The translations under genes were made by a program, and so were the position numbers. 64,000 bases of DNA from Pseudomonas sp. Root562 (GTDB taxonomy: Bacteria; Pseudomonadota; Gammaproteobacteria; Pseudomonadales; Pseudomonadaceae), in the NCBI RefSeq assembly GCF_001427125.1, contig NZ_LMGK01000021.1, positions 24,138 to 88,137 of the forward strand. The letters are read 5' to 3'. Of this stretch, positions 53,681 through 64,000 are shown in pieces. Position 1 is the stretch's first letter. Every line of letters begins with the position of its first letter. Under the pieces are notes generated by a model. It saw only the letters and a list, made by a program, of their open reading frames with translations, did no database searches and was not told the origin of the DNA.

Positions 53681-54805
53681 ATGGCAAAGCGTGACTATTA
53701 CGAAGTATTGGGTGTTGAACGAGGCTCAAGCGAGGCAGACCTGAAAAAGGCCTACCGTCGCCTGGCGATGAAGCACCACCCGGACCGTAATCCCGATGAC
53801 AAAGCGTCGGAAGAGATGTTCAAGGAGGCCAACGAGGCCTACGAAGTGCTGTCCGACTCCAGCAAGCGCGCGGCGTACGACCAGTACGGCCATGCCGGTG
53901 TCGATCCGAGCATGGGGGGCGGCGGCGCCGGCTTCGGCGGTCAGAATTTCTCCGACATCTTTGGCGATGTCTTCAGTGACTTCTTCGGTGGCGGTCGCGG
54001 CGGTTCCCGTGGCGGTGCTCAGCGCGGCAGTGATTTGCGCTACACCCTGGAGCTGGACCTGGAAGAAGCGGTGCGCGGCACGACCGTGAATATCCGCGTT
54101 CCGACCCTGGTCAACTGCAAGCCATGCGATGGCTCGGGTGCCAAGAAAGGTTCCTCGCCGGTCACTTGCCCGACCTGTGGCGGTATCGGCCAGGTGCGCA
54201 TGCAGCAAGGCTTCTTCTCGGTGCAGCAGACCTGCCCGCGTTGCCATGGCCAGGGCAAGATCATTTCCGATCCGTGCGATTCCTGCCACGGCGAAGGTCG
54301 TGTCGAAGAGTACAAGACCCTGTCGGTGAAAGTGCCGGCCGGTGTCGATACCGGTGACCGCATTCGCCTGTCCGGCGAAGGCGAGGCGGGCGCTCAAGGT
54401 GGCCCTACTGGCGACCTTTACGTGGTGATCAATGTGCGTGAGCACTCGATCTTCCAGCGTGATGGCAAGCACCTGTTCTGCGAAGTGCCGATCAGCTTCG
54501 TCGACGCGGCGCTGGGTGGCGAGCTGGAAATCCCTACCCTTGATGGTCGGGTCAAGCTGAAGATCCCAGAGGGTACTCAGACCGGCAAGCAGTTCCGTGT
54601 TCGTGGCAAGGGTGTTGCGCCTGTGCGTGGCGGTGGTGCCGGTGATCTGATGTGCCGTGTGGCAGTCGAAACCCCGGTCAACCTGAGCCGTCGCCAACGC
54701 GAAATGCTCGAAGAGTTCCGCAGTTCCCTGGCTGACGACAACAGCCATTCACCGAAGACCACTGGCTGGTTCGAAGGCGTCAAGCGCTTCTTCGGCGACT
54801 TGTAA
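53681..54805 (+). CDS. dnaJ: DnaJ, Hsp40 co-chaperone
   Basis: This 374-residue type I J-protein has the J-domain at residues 1-70 with the HPD motif ('KHHPDRNPDD'), a Gly/Phe-rich linker, four zinc-binding repeats ('CKPCDGSG', 'CPTCGGIG', 'CPRCHGQG', 'CDSCHGEG') and two C-terminal beta domains. It stimulates the DnaK ATPase and delivers substrates. dapB follows after 10 bp. Confidence 0.98.
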   Translation: MAKRDYYEVLGVERGSSEADLKKAYRRLAMKHHPDRNPDDKASEEMFKEANEAYEVLSDSSKRAAYDQYGHAGVDPSMGGGGAGFGGQNFSDIFGDVFSDFFGGGRGGSRGGAQRGSDLRYTLELDLEEAVRGTTVNIRVPTLVNCKPCDGSGAKKGSSPVTCPTCGGIGQVRMQQGFFSVQQTCPRCHGQGKIISDPCDSCHGEGRVEEYKTLSVKVPAGVDTGDRIRLSGEGEAGAQGGPTGDLYVVINVREHSIFQRDGKHLFCEVPISFVDAALGGELEIPTLDGRVKLKIPEGTQTGKQFRVRGKGVAPVRGGGAGDLMCRVAVETPVNLSRRQREMLEEFRSSLADDNSHSPKTTGWFEGVKRFFGDL

Positions 54806-54815
54806 GGAGACAGGC

Positions 54816-55619
54816 ATGCGACGTATAGCAGTGATGGGCGCCGCCGGGCGCATGGGCAAAACCTTGATCGAAGCCGTGCAGCAAACGCCGGGTGCCGGTT
54901 TGACGGCGGCAGTGGATCGCCCGGACAGCACGCTGGTCGGCGCTGATGCTGGTGAGCTGGCTGCGCTGGGGCGGATCGGTGTGCCGTTGTCGGGTGATCT
55001 GGATCGTGTTGTCGACGAATTCGACGTGCTGATCGACTTCACTCATCCGACGGTGACCCTGAAAAACCTCGCCTTCTGCCGCAAGCACAACAAGGCGATG
55101 ATCATTGGCACCACTGGCTTCAGCGTTGAAGAAAAGCAATTGCTGGCGGAAGCGGGCAAGGACATTCCGATCGTCTTTGCGGCCAACTTCAGCGTGGGTG
55201 TGAACCTGTGCCTGAAGTTGCTCGACACCGCGGCTCGCGTGCTGGGTGACGATGTCGACATCGAAATCACCGAGGCTCACCACCGGCACAAAGTCGACGC
55301 GCCGTCCGGTACGGCGGTGCGCATGGGCGAAGTCATCGCGGATGCCTTGGGTCGTAACCTGAAGCAAGTGGCGGTGTATGGCCGTGAAGGCCAGACCGGT
55401 GCGCGCGCTCGCGAAACCATCGGCTTTGCCACTGTGCGCGCTGGCGATATCGTCGGTGATCACACTGTGCTGTTCGCCGCTGAAGGTGAGCGTGTCGAGA
55501 TCACGCACAAGGCCTCCAGTCGCATGACCTTCGCCAAGGGTGCTGTGCGAGCTGCATTGTGGCTGGATGGGCGCGAGCCTGGTCTTTACGACATGCAAGA
55601 CGTGCTCGACCTGCGTTAA
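54816..55619 (+). CDS. dapB: DapB, 4-hydroxy-tetrahydrodipicolinate reductase
   Basis: This 267-residue enzyme of lysine and diaminopimelate synthesis has the N-terminal Rossmann motif 'VMGAAGRMGKTLIEA', 'TGFSVEE', 'ANFSVGVNL' and the catalytic 'EAHHRHKVDAPSGTA'. It reduces HTPA with NAD(P)H. An AAGGAG site precedes the ATG and the gene directly follows dnaJ, so read-through from the heat-shock genes is likely. A terminator follows. Confidence 0.97.
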   Translation: MRRIAVMGAAGRMGKTLIEAVQQTPGAGLTAAVDRPDSTLVGADAGELAALGRIGVPLSGDLDRVVDEFDVLIDFTHPTVTLKNLAFCRKHNKAMIIGTTGFSVEEKQLLAEAGKDIPIVFAANFSVGVNLCLKLLDTAARVLGDDVDIEITEAHHRHKVDAPSGTAVRMGEVIADALGRNLKQVAVYGREGQTGARARETIGFATVRAGDIVGDHTVLFAAEGERVEITHKASSRMTFAKGAVRAALWLDGREPGLYDMQDVLDLR

Positions 55620-55633
55620 GATGCACCCGAAAT

Positions 55634-55665
55634 CGGGCTCGTGCACAGCGTTCGAGCCCGGTTTT
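55634..55665 (+). terminator. Terminator after dapB
   Basis: CGGGCTCG (55634-55641) pairs with CGAGCCCG (55653-55660), followed by GTTTTG. It separates the dnaJ-dapB transcript from the carA leader. Confidence 0.75.
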
Positions 55666-55729
55666 GTTCCGCCAAGCGACGTCCTGTCGCATTCTCCAGC
55701 CTTTAAGGCTCATTGGCGGTAGACCAAAA

Positions 55730-55882
55730 ATGCCTTTTTCTGTAAGCTACAGCTTTAGTGTGTCCACTAAAAGCGCGCAGAATAATTCAGTGAAGAAGCG
55801 GGGTGACGTGTCCATACGTCACTCCGCTTTTTTACAACCTGCGATCGCCCTTTCAGGCTTTATTTACGGGAGGTCTTCTTGA
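55730..55882 (+). other. Possible 50-codon leader frame across the carA leader
   Basis: An ATG at 55730 opens a frame of 50 codons beginning 'MPFSVSYSFSVSTKSAQNNS' that runs straight through the terminator-like hairpin (55796-55833) and ends 4 bases inside carA, overlapping its TTG start. If translated it would disturb the hairpin and couple to carA. There is no convincing ribosome binding site before the ATG and codon use is unlike neighbouring genes, so it may only be chance. Confidence 0.25.
55796..55833 (+). terminator. Terminator-like hairpin (attenuator candidate) in the carA leader
   Basis: AAGCGGGGTGACG (55796-55808) pairs with CGTCACTCCGCTT (55817-55829) over 13 bp with a single G-T pair, followed by six T. 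It ends 46 bp before the carA start, with no gene upstream that needs it because dapB has its own terminator. It therefore looks like an attenuator of carAB-greA. The signal it responds to (pyrimidines or arginine would be expected) cannot be seen. Confidence 0.7.
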
Positions 55883-57015
55883 CTAAGCCAGCCATACTCG
55901 CCCTTGCTGATGGCAGCATTTTTCGCGGCGAAGCCATTGGAGCCGACGGTCAAACCGTTGGTGAGGTGGTGTTCAACACCGCAATGACCGGCTATCAGGA
56001 AATCCTTACCGATCCTTCCTACGCCCAACAGATCGTTACCCTGACTTACCCGCACATCGGCAACACCGGTACTACTCCGGAAGATGCCGAGTCGAACCGC
56101 GTCTGGTCGGCTGGCCTGGTCATTCGCGACCTGCCGCTGGTTGCGAGCAACTGGCGTAACACGATGTCCCTGTCCGACTACCTGAAGGCCAACAACGTTG
56201 TGGCCATCGCCGGTATCGACACCCGCCGCCTGACGCGCATCCTGCGTGAAAAAGGCGCGCAGAACGGCTGCATCATGGCCGGTGACAATATTTCCGAAGA
56301 AGCCGCTATCGCCGCAGCCCGGGGTTTCCCTGGCCTGAAGGGCATGGACCTGGCAAAAGTCGTCAGCACCAAAGAAAAGTACGAGTGGCGCTCGACTGTC
56401 TGGGATCTGAAAACCGACAGCCATGCGACCATCGAAGCTTCCGAGCTGCCGTACCACGTAGTTGCCTACGACTACGGCGTCAAAGTGAACATTCTGCGCA
56501 TGCTGGTTGAGCGCGGCTGCCGCGTGACCGTGGTGCCTGCTCAGACCCCTGCTGCCGATGTGCTGGCGCTGAAGCCGGACGGCGTGTTCCTGTCCAACGG
56601 TCCTGGCGATCCGGAGCCTTGCGACTACGCGATCCAGGCGATCAAGGACGTGCTGGAAACCGAGATCCCGGTCTTCGGTATCTGCCTCGGTCACCAACTG
56701 CTGGCCCTGGCCTCCGGCGCCAAGACCCTGAAAATGGGTCACGGCCACCACGGTGCCAACCACCCGGTCCAGGACCTGGATACCGGCGTGGTGATGATCA
56801 CCAGCCAGAACCACGGCTTTGCGGTAGACGAAGCGACCCTGCCAGCCAACGTTCGCGCGATCCACAAATCGCTGTTCGACGGCACCCTGCAAGGGATCGA
56901 GCGTACCGACAAGAGCGCCTTCAGCTTCCAGGGTCACCCGGAAGCCAGCCCTGGCCCGAACGACGTAGCGCCATTGTTCGATCGCTTCATCACTGAGATG
57001 GCCAAGCGACGCTGA
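55879..57015 (+). CDS. carA: CarA, carbamoyl-phosphate synthase small subunit (glutaminase)
   Basis: This 378-residue subunit hydrolyses glutamine and passes ammonia to CarB for carbamoyl phosphate, used in arginine and pyrimidine synthesis. The class I amidotransferase domain carries the nucleophile in 'GICLGHQLLAL' and the His/Glu pair in 'FQGHPEASPGP'. The start is a TTG at 55879, with GGGAGG 5 nt upstream and the standard N-terminus 'TKPAILALADGS'; no ATG fits. It is preceded by the leader hairpin and followed by carB after 118 bp. Confidence 0.97.
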   Translation: MTKPAILALADGSIFRGEAIGADGQTVGEVVFNTAMTGYQEILTDPSYAQQIVTLTYPHIGNTGTTPEDAESNRVWSAGLVIRDLPLVASNWRNTMSLSDYLKANNVVAIAGIDTRRLTRILREKGAQNGCIMAGDNISEEAAIAAARGFPGLKGMDLAKVVSTKEKYEWRSTVWDLKTDSHATIEASELPYHVVAYDYGVKVNILRMLVERGCRVTVVPAQTPAADVLALKPDGVFLSNGPGDPEPCDYAIQAIKDVLETEIPVFGICLGHQLLALASGAKTLKMGHGHHGANHPVQDLDTGVVMITSQNHGFAVDEATLPANVRAIHKSLFDGTLQGIERTDKSAFSFQGHPEASPGPNDVAPLFDRFITEMAKRR

Positions 57016-57133
57016 TCGCTCGCCCTGATGCAGCAAAGCCTGAGGGTGGTCCCGAAACCGGCGGCCCCCTCAAGGCTTCACAGATTGAACAAGACGGCTT
57101 GCCGACTGACCTGCGGATTTGAGTGACAAACCC

Positions 57134-60351
<3,218 letters not shown>

Positions 60352-60355
<4 letters not shown>

Positions 60356-60834
60356 GCATAACGAAGTACCCAATGACCGTTCAGGGCGCTCGCGCCCTGG
60401 AAGAAGAACATGCTCACCTGACCAAGGTCGTTCGTCCGAAGCTCAGCCAGGACATCGGTACGGCCCGCGAGTTGGGTGATTTGAAGGAAAACGCCGAATA
60501 CCATGCTGCCCGCGAGCAGCAGGGTATGGTCGAGGCGCGGATACGTGACATTGAAGGCCGGATTCAGAACCAGGTCATCATCGATGTCACGACCATTCCT
60601 CACACCGGCAAGGTCATCTTCGGCACCACCGTTGAAATCGCCAACGTCGAGACTGATGAAAGCGTCACTTACCACATCGTGGGTGAGGATGAGGCTGACT
60701 TCAAACTCGGCAAGATTTCTGTCGGCTCGCCCTTGGCCCGTGCCTTGATCGGCAAGGAAGAGGGCGATGTGGTCGCGGTGAAAACGCCAAGTGGCGTTAT
60801 CGAGTACGAGATTGTCGAAGTTCGCCACATCTAA
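60352..60834 (+). CDS. greA: GreA, transcript cleavage factor
   Basis: This 160-residue GreA has the N-terminal coiled coil with the acidic tip region ('ARELGDLKENAEYHAAREQQ') that reaches into the RNA polymerase channel, and a C-terminal FKBP-like domain ending 'EYEIVEVRHI'. It rescues backtracked polymerase. ATGA overlap with carB places it in the carAB-greA operon, as known in P. aeruginosa. Confidence 0.97.
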
Positions 60835-60865
60835 TAAAGGCAAGCGCCCGCTCCGTGCAGGCGCC

Positions 60866-61270
60866 ATGCTTTGGCAGTTGACCCAGATGTTGTGGGTCGG
60901 TGGCTTGTGGCTGTTGCACATCGGTCTGCTGCCGGTGCTGGACCGTATAGGTCTGGCGCCGCTGCTGATCGACGAAATCGCAGGCATGCTGAATGCGCTG
61001 ATGATCGGCTTTGCCGCAGCGTGTGTGATTTTTCAGGCTCTGGTGCTGATTCAGGCCGAGGGTCTTTTCAGTCTCTGGCTTGATATTCGTGGGCAACTGC
61101 TGTTGATGGCGCTATATGCGTGTGCGATGTTCATCGCTGTGCGTATCGGTTGGCCGAATGCGGTCCGTTGGCAGGCGTTCAGCTATCTGGTGTTGGGCTT
61201 TTCCGGGCTGGTCCTGGTATTGCAGCCGGTGCCGGGATGGAGTGGCAGGGTGCGCGAAGCACACCCGTGA
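60866..61270 (+). CDS. Small four-helix membrane protein (DUF4149-like)
   Basis: This 134-residue protein has four hydrophobic segments (about 5-25, 42-65, 72-92, 100-122) and begins 'MLWQLTQMLWVGGLWLLHIG', similar to DUF4149-type membrane proteins. It corresponds in position to the small gene between greA and yhbY in P. aeruginosa. The ATG at 60866 is the first start after the greA stop; a stronger start is not visible. Its stop is 9 bp from the convergent yhbY stop. Function unknown. Confidence 0.75.
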   Translation: MLWQLTQMLWVGGLWLLHIGLLPVLDRIGLAPLLIDEIAGMLNALMIGFAAACVIFQALVLIQAEGLFSLWLDIRGQLLLMALYACAMFIAVRIGWPNAVRWQAFSYLVLGFSGLVLVLQPVPGWSGRVREAHP

Positions 61271-61279
61271 CCCTTGTCA

Positions 61280-61588
61280 TCACTTGAAGCGATGAACGTT
61301 CGACAGCTGCTTGTTGACGCTGAAGTTCTTGCGGTAAATCAGCGCCATCTTGCCGATGACCTGAACCAGATCCGCTTTGCCGACCTTGCACAGTTCAGCG
61401 ATGGACGCCAGGCGCGATTCGCGATCGAGGATATTGAGCTTGATCTTGATCAGCTCGTGATCTGCCAGTGCACGTTCAAGCTCGGCTAATACACCTTCAG
61501 TCAAACCGTTGTCTGCCACAATCAGAACTGGTTTCAGATGGTGGCCAATGGATTTGTATTGTTTCTTCTGCTCTTGAGTGAGCGGCAT
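61280..61588 (-). CDS. yhbY: YhbY, CRM-domain ribosome-assembly RNA-binding protein
   Basis: This 102-residue protein consists of one CRM domain: 'KSIGHHLKPVLIVADNGLTE' and the RNA-binding 'GKADLVQVIGKMALIYRKN' with the GxxG-like loop. It associates with pre-50S particles. It is divergent from rlmE, sharing a 101-bp promoter region, the common gammaproteobacterial arrangement. Confidence 0.95.
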   Translation of the reverse strand: MPLTQEQKKQYKSIGHHLKPVLIVADNGLTEGVLAELERALADHELIKIKLNILDRESRLASIAELCKVGKADLVQVIGKMALIYRKNFSVNKQLSNVHRFK

Positions 61589-61689
61589 AATCTGACCCTT
61601 TCGTCTGGATTCTGTAAAATGGCGGCCATTTTACCCGAGGGCTCGTGGATCCGCCCAATTAATCACGACCCTTATCAACGAGGTGCCCA

Positions 61690-62319
61690 ATGGCGCGTTC
61701 CAAGACAAGCCTTGGTTGGCTGAAAAGACATGTCAACGATCCCTATGTGAAGCAGGCGCAGAAGGATGGCTACCGCTCGCGTGCGAGTTACAAACTTCTG
61801 GAGATCCAGGAGAAATACAAGCTGATCCGCCCTGGCATGAGCGTTGTCGACCTGGGCGCGGCGCCCGGTGGCTGGTCGCAGGTCACCAGCCGGCTGATTG
61901 GTGGCCAGGGGCGCCTGATCGCTTCGGACATTCTGGAAATGGACAGTATTCCGGATGTGACCTTCATCCAGGGTGACTTCACCCAGGACGAAGTGCTTGC
62001 CCGGATCCTTGAGGCCGTCGGTAATTCGCAGGTGGACCTTGTGATTTCCGATATGGCCCCCAATATGAGTGGTACGCCCGAAGTGGATATGCCCAAGGCC
62101 ATGTTTCTTTGTGAGCTGGCTCTTGATCTGGCGGAGCGGATACTCAAGCCCGGTGGTAATTTCGTGATCAAGATTTTTCAGGGTGAAGGGTTCGATTCTT
62201 ATCTGAAGGATGCTCGCAAGAAATTCGACAAGATCCAGATGATCAAGCCAGACTCTTCCCGCGGCAGTTCCCGCGAGCAATACATGTTGGCTTGGGGTTA
62301 CTGCGGGCGTAGTGAGTAA
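61690..62319 (+). CDS. rlmE: RlmE (FtsJ/RrmJ), 23S rRNA U2552 2'-O-methyltransferase
   Basis: This 209-residue SAM-dependent enzyme has the motif I 'VVDLGAAPGGWSQVTSRL' and the K-D-K-E residues around 'SKTSLGWLKRHVNDP' (Lys), 'VISDMAPNMSG' (Asp), 'NFVIKIFQGEGF' (Lys) and 'PDSSRGSSREQY' (Glu region). It methylates U2552 in the A loop late in 50S assembly and is heat-shock induced in E. coli. It precedes ftsH. Confidence 0.97.
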   Translation: MARSKTSLGWLKRHVNDPYVKQAQKDGYRSRASYKLLEIQEKYKLIRPGMSVVDLGAAPGGWSQVTSRLIGGQGRLIASDILEMDSIPDVTFIQGDFTQDEVLARILEAVGNSQVDLVISDMAPNMSGTPEVDMPKAMFLCELALDLAERILKPGGNFVIKIFQGEGFDSYLKDARKKFDKIQMIKPDSSRGSSREQYMLAWGYCGRSE

Positions 62320-62512
62320 AACGAGGTTTTTTCGCGGGGTGATAGGTTTTTCGTATTTCGCCCCGAGCGCTTTAGCGAATATTGTGTAGAAAGTGTTTCA
62401 CAAAGGGTTACAGACGGCGCCTGCCAGAGTCGTAGGTAATGTAGTAAGTTAGGCCGGTGAATATCATGCGAAGCGCGCGCCATCAGCGGCGCTTGCTTCA
62501 GAGGGTAGTTAA
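62320..62512 (+). promoter_or_regulatory. rlmE-ftsH spacer
   Basis: This 193-bp gap is richer in A+T than the flanking genes and probably holds an ftsH promoter. No close sigma32 match was found. It ends in the ribosome binding site GAGGG (62501-62505). Confidence 0.4.
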
Positions 62513-64000
62513 TTGAACGATATGGCAAAGAATCTGATCCTGTGGTTGATCATCGCGGCAGTCCTGGTGACGGTGATGAACAACTTCTCCAGCCCTAACG
62601 AGCCGCAGACCCTCAACTATTCCGACTTCATCCAGCAGGTCAAGGATGGCAAGGTCGAACGCGTAGCCGTTGATGGCTACGTCATCACCGGCAAACGCAC
62701 CGATGGCGACAGCTTCAAGACCATTCGTCCGGCAATTCAGGACAACGGTCTGATCGGCGACCTGGTGGATAACCATGTCGTAGTCGAAGGCAAGCAGCCG
62801 GAACAGCAAAGCATCTGGACCCAGCTCCTGGTCGCCAGCTTCCCGATCCTCGTGATCATCGCCGTGTTCATGTTCTTCATGCGGCAGATGCAGGGTGGAG
62901 CCGGCGGCAAGGGTGGCCCGATGAGCTTCGGCAAGAGCAAGGCGCGACTGCTTTCCGAAGATCAGGTGAAAACCACGCTGGCTGACGTTGCCGGTTGCGA
63001 CGAAGCCAAGGAAGAGGTGGGCGAGCTCGTCGAGTTCCTGCGTGATCCGGGCAAGTTCCAGCGCCTGGGTGGTCGTATTCCTCGCGGCGTGCTGATGGTC
63101 GGTCCTCCGGGTACCGGTAAAACCTTGCTGGCCAAGGCGATTGCCGGTGAAGCCAAAGTGCCGTTCTTCACCATTTCCGGTTCCGACTTCGTCGAAATGT
63201 TCGTCGGTGTTGGTGCCAGCCGCGTTCGCGATATGTTCGAACAGGCCAAGAAGCACGCGCCATGCATCATCTTCATCGACGAAATCGACGCCGTCGGTCG
63301 TCACCGTGGTGCCGGCATGGGCGGTGGTCATGACGAGCGCGAGCAGACTCTCAACCAGTTGCTGGTAGAGATGGACGGCTTCGAAATGAATGACGGCATC
63401 ATCGTGATTGCCGCAACCAACCGTCCAGATGTACTCGACCCTGCGCTGCTGCGTCCGGGCCGTTTCGACCGTCAGGTTGTGGTTGGTCTGCCGGATATCC
63501 GTGGTCGTGAGCAGATTCTTAAGGTCCACATGCGCAAAGTGCCGATGGGTGACGACGTCGCCCCGGCAGTGATCGCTCGTGGCACGCCTGGTTTCTCCGG
63601 TGCTGACCTGGCCAACCTGGTCAACGAAGCGTCGTTGTTCGCTGCCCGGGCCGGCAAGCGCATCGTCGAGATGAAAGAGTTCGAACTGGCCAAAGACAAG
63701 ATCATGATGGGTGCCGAGCGCAAATCCATGGTCATGTCCGAGAAAGAAAAGCAGAACACCGCTTATCACGAAGCCGGCCACGCCATCGTTGGTCGCGTCG
63801 TGCCTGAGCATGACCCGGTCTACAAGGTCTCGATTATCCCGCGCGGTCGTGCGCTGGGTGTGACCATGTTCCTTCCGGAAGAAGATCGCTACAGCCTGTC
63901 CAAGCGCGCGCTCATCAGCCAGATCTGCTCGCTCTACGGCGGCCGTATCGCTGAAGAGATGACCCTGGGCTTCGATGGCGTCACCACGGGTGCCTCCAAT
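62513..64000 (+). CDS. ftsH: FtsH, membrane AAA+ zinc protease (5' part, cut by window end)
   Basis: The first 496 codons are present and the gene continues beyond base 64000. Features in order are an N-terminal membrane helix ('LILWLIIAAVLVTVM'), a periplasmic domain (about 30-105), a second helix ('LLVASFPILVIIAVFMFFM'), the AAA+ domain with Walker A 'GPPGTGKT', Walker B 'CIIFIDEIDAVG' and the second region of homology, and the zinc site 'YHEAGH' at 63763-63780. GAGGG lies 7 nt before a TTG at 62513, favouring 'MNDMAKN' as N-terminus over the ATG at 62522. It degrades membrane proteins and sigma32. Confidence 0.97.
   Translation, partial: MNDMAKNLILWLIIAAVLVTVMNNFSSPNEPQTLNYSDFIQQVKDGKVERVAVDGYVITGKRTDGDSFKTIRPAIQDNGLIGDLVDNHVVVEGKQPEQQSIWTQLLVASFPILVIIAVFMFFMRQMQGGAGGKGGPMSFGKSKARLLSEDQVKTTLADVAGCDEAKEEVGELVEFLRDPGKFQRLGGRIPRGVLMVGPPGTGKTLLAKAIAGEAKVPFFTISGSDFVEMFVGVGASRVRDMFEQAKKHAPCIIFIDEIDAVGRHRGAGMGGGHDEREQTLNQLLVEMDGFEMNDGIIVIAATNRPDVLDPALLRPGRFDRQVVVGLPDIRGREQILKVHMRKVPMGDDVAPAVIARGTPGFSGADLANLVNEASLFAARAGKRIVEMKEFELAKDKIMMGAERKSMVMSEKEKQNTAYHEAGHAIVGRVVPEHDPVYKVSIIPRGRALGVTMFLPEEDRYSLSKRALISQICSLYGGRIAEEMTLGFDGVTTGASN

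Noticed and set aside
53681..53700. Sigma32 promoter directly before dnaJ
   Set aside because: The best match (GTTGAA near 53579) lacks a CCCCAT-type -10 at the right distance, so I do not list it as a promoter.

Overview
The window is chromosomal DNA from a fluorescent-group Pseudomonas, close to P. fluorescens / P. protegens. The evidence is the Pseudomonas-type gene order smpB ... ratA-rnfH-bamE-fur-recN-grpE-dnaK-dnaJ-dapB-carA-carB-greA-yhbY-rlmE-ftsH, the tmRNA tag ANDETYGEYALAA, a complete pel operon preceded by the epimerase gene pelX, and the dispersed 'GTTCCCACGC...GCGTGGGAAC' repeats common in this group. No rRNA, tRNA, prophage, insertion sequence or CRISPR array was seen.

Layout. 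1-468: tandem dispersed repeats and a promoter region. 469-4150: a GntP-family permease, RpiR/SIS regulator and D-aminoacylase operon, probably for catabolism of N-acyl-D-amino acids. 4273-8746: a VOC protein, an HBM-type chemoreceptor, a pair of envelope phosphatases (histidine phosphatase and PAP2) and a small DUF6124-like protein. 9047-17770: a type VI secretion island (VgrG, Tle3-type lipase, then two tandem copies of a DUF2875/Tla3-type adaptor plus a PAAR protein). It starts beside the decayed 3' end of a GNAT acetyltransferase gene and shows no recognisable immunity gene. 17964-19370: a DUF2252 protein. 19687-33115: pelX-pelABCDEFG for the cationic Pel exopolysaccharide, with a candidate FleQ box and sigma70 promoter upstream. 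33191-35030: ohrR with two tandem ohr genes and a small ORF, served by four copies of one palindrome. 35244-35637: tmRNA. 36203-44832: the lactate locus (lldR divergent from lldP-lutA-lutB-lutC-D-lactate dehydrogenase). 44963-64000: the conserved housekeeping block from smpB to the 5' part of ftsH, which runs off the window.

How the parts fit. The lactate operon imports lactate, oxidises L-lactate with LutABC and D-lactate with the FAD/Fe-S enzyme; the four distal genes are coupled by ATGA overlaps. The Pel genes form one unit: the epimerase supplies UDP-GalNAc, PelF polymerises with PelD/E/G (PelD carries the c-di-GMP site), PelA modifies, and PelB/C export. ssrA and its partner gene smpB lie about 9 kb apart. 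The heat-shock genes grpE-dnaK-dnaJ have a close sigma32 promoter match, recN has a LexA box, and carA has a leader with a terminator-like hairpin.

The least ordinary regions are the duplicated adaptor/PAAR type VI module without immunity gene (9.0-17.8 kb), the four-operator ohr array (33.7-35.0 kb) and the carA leader. All regulatory assignments are inferences from sequence motifs.
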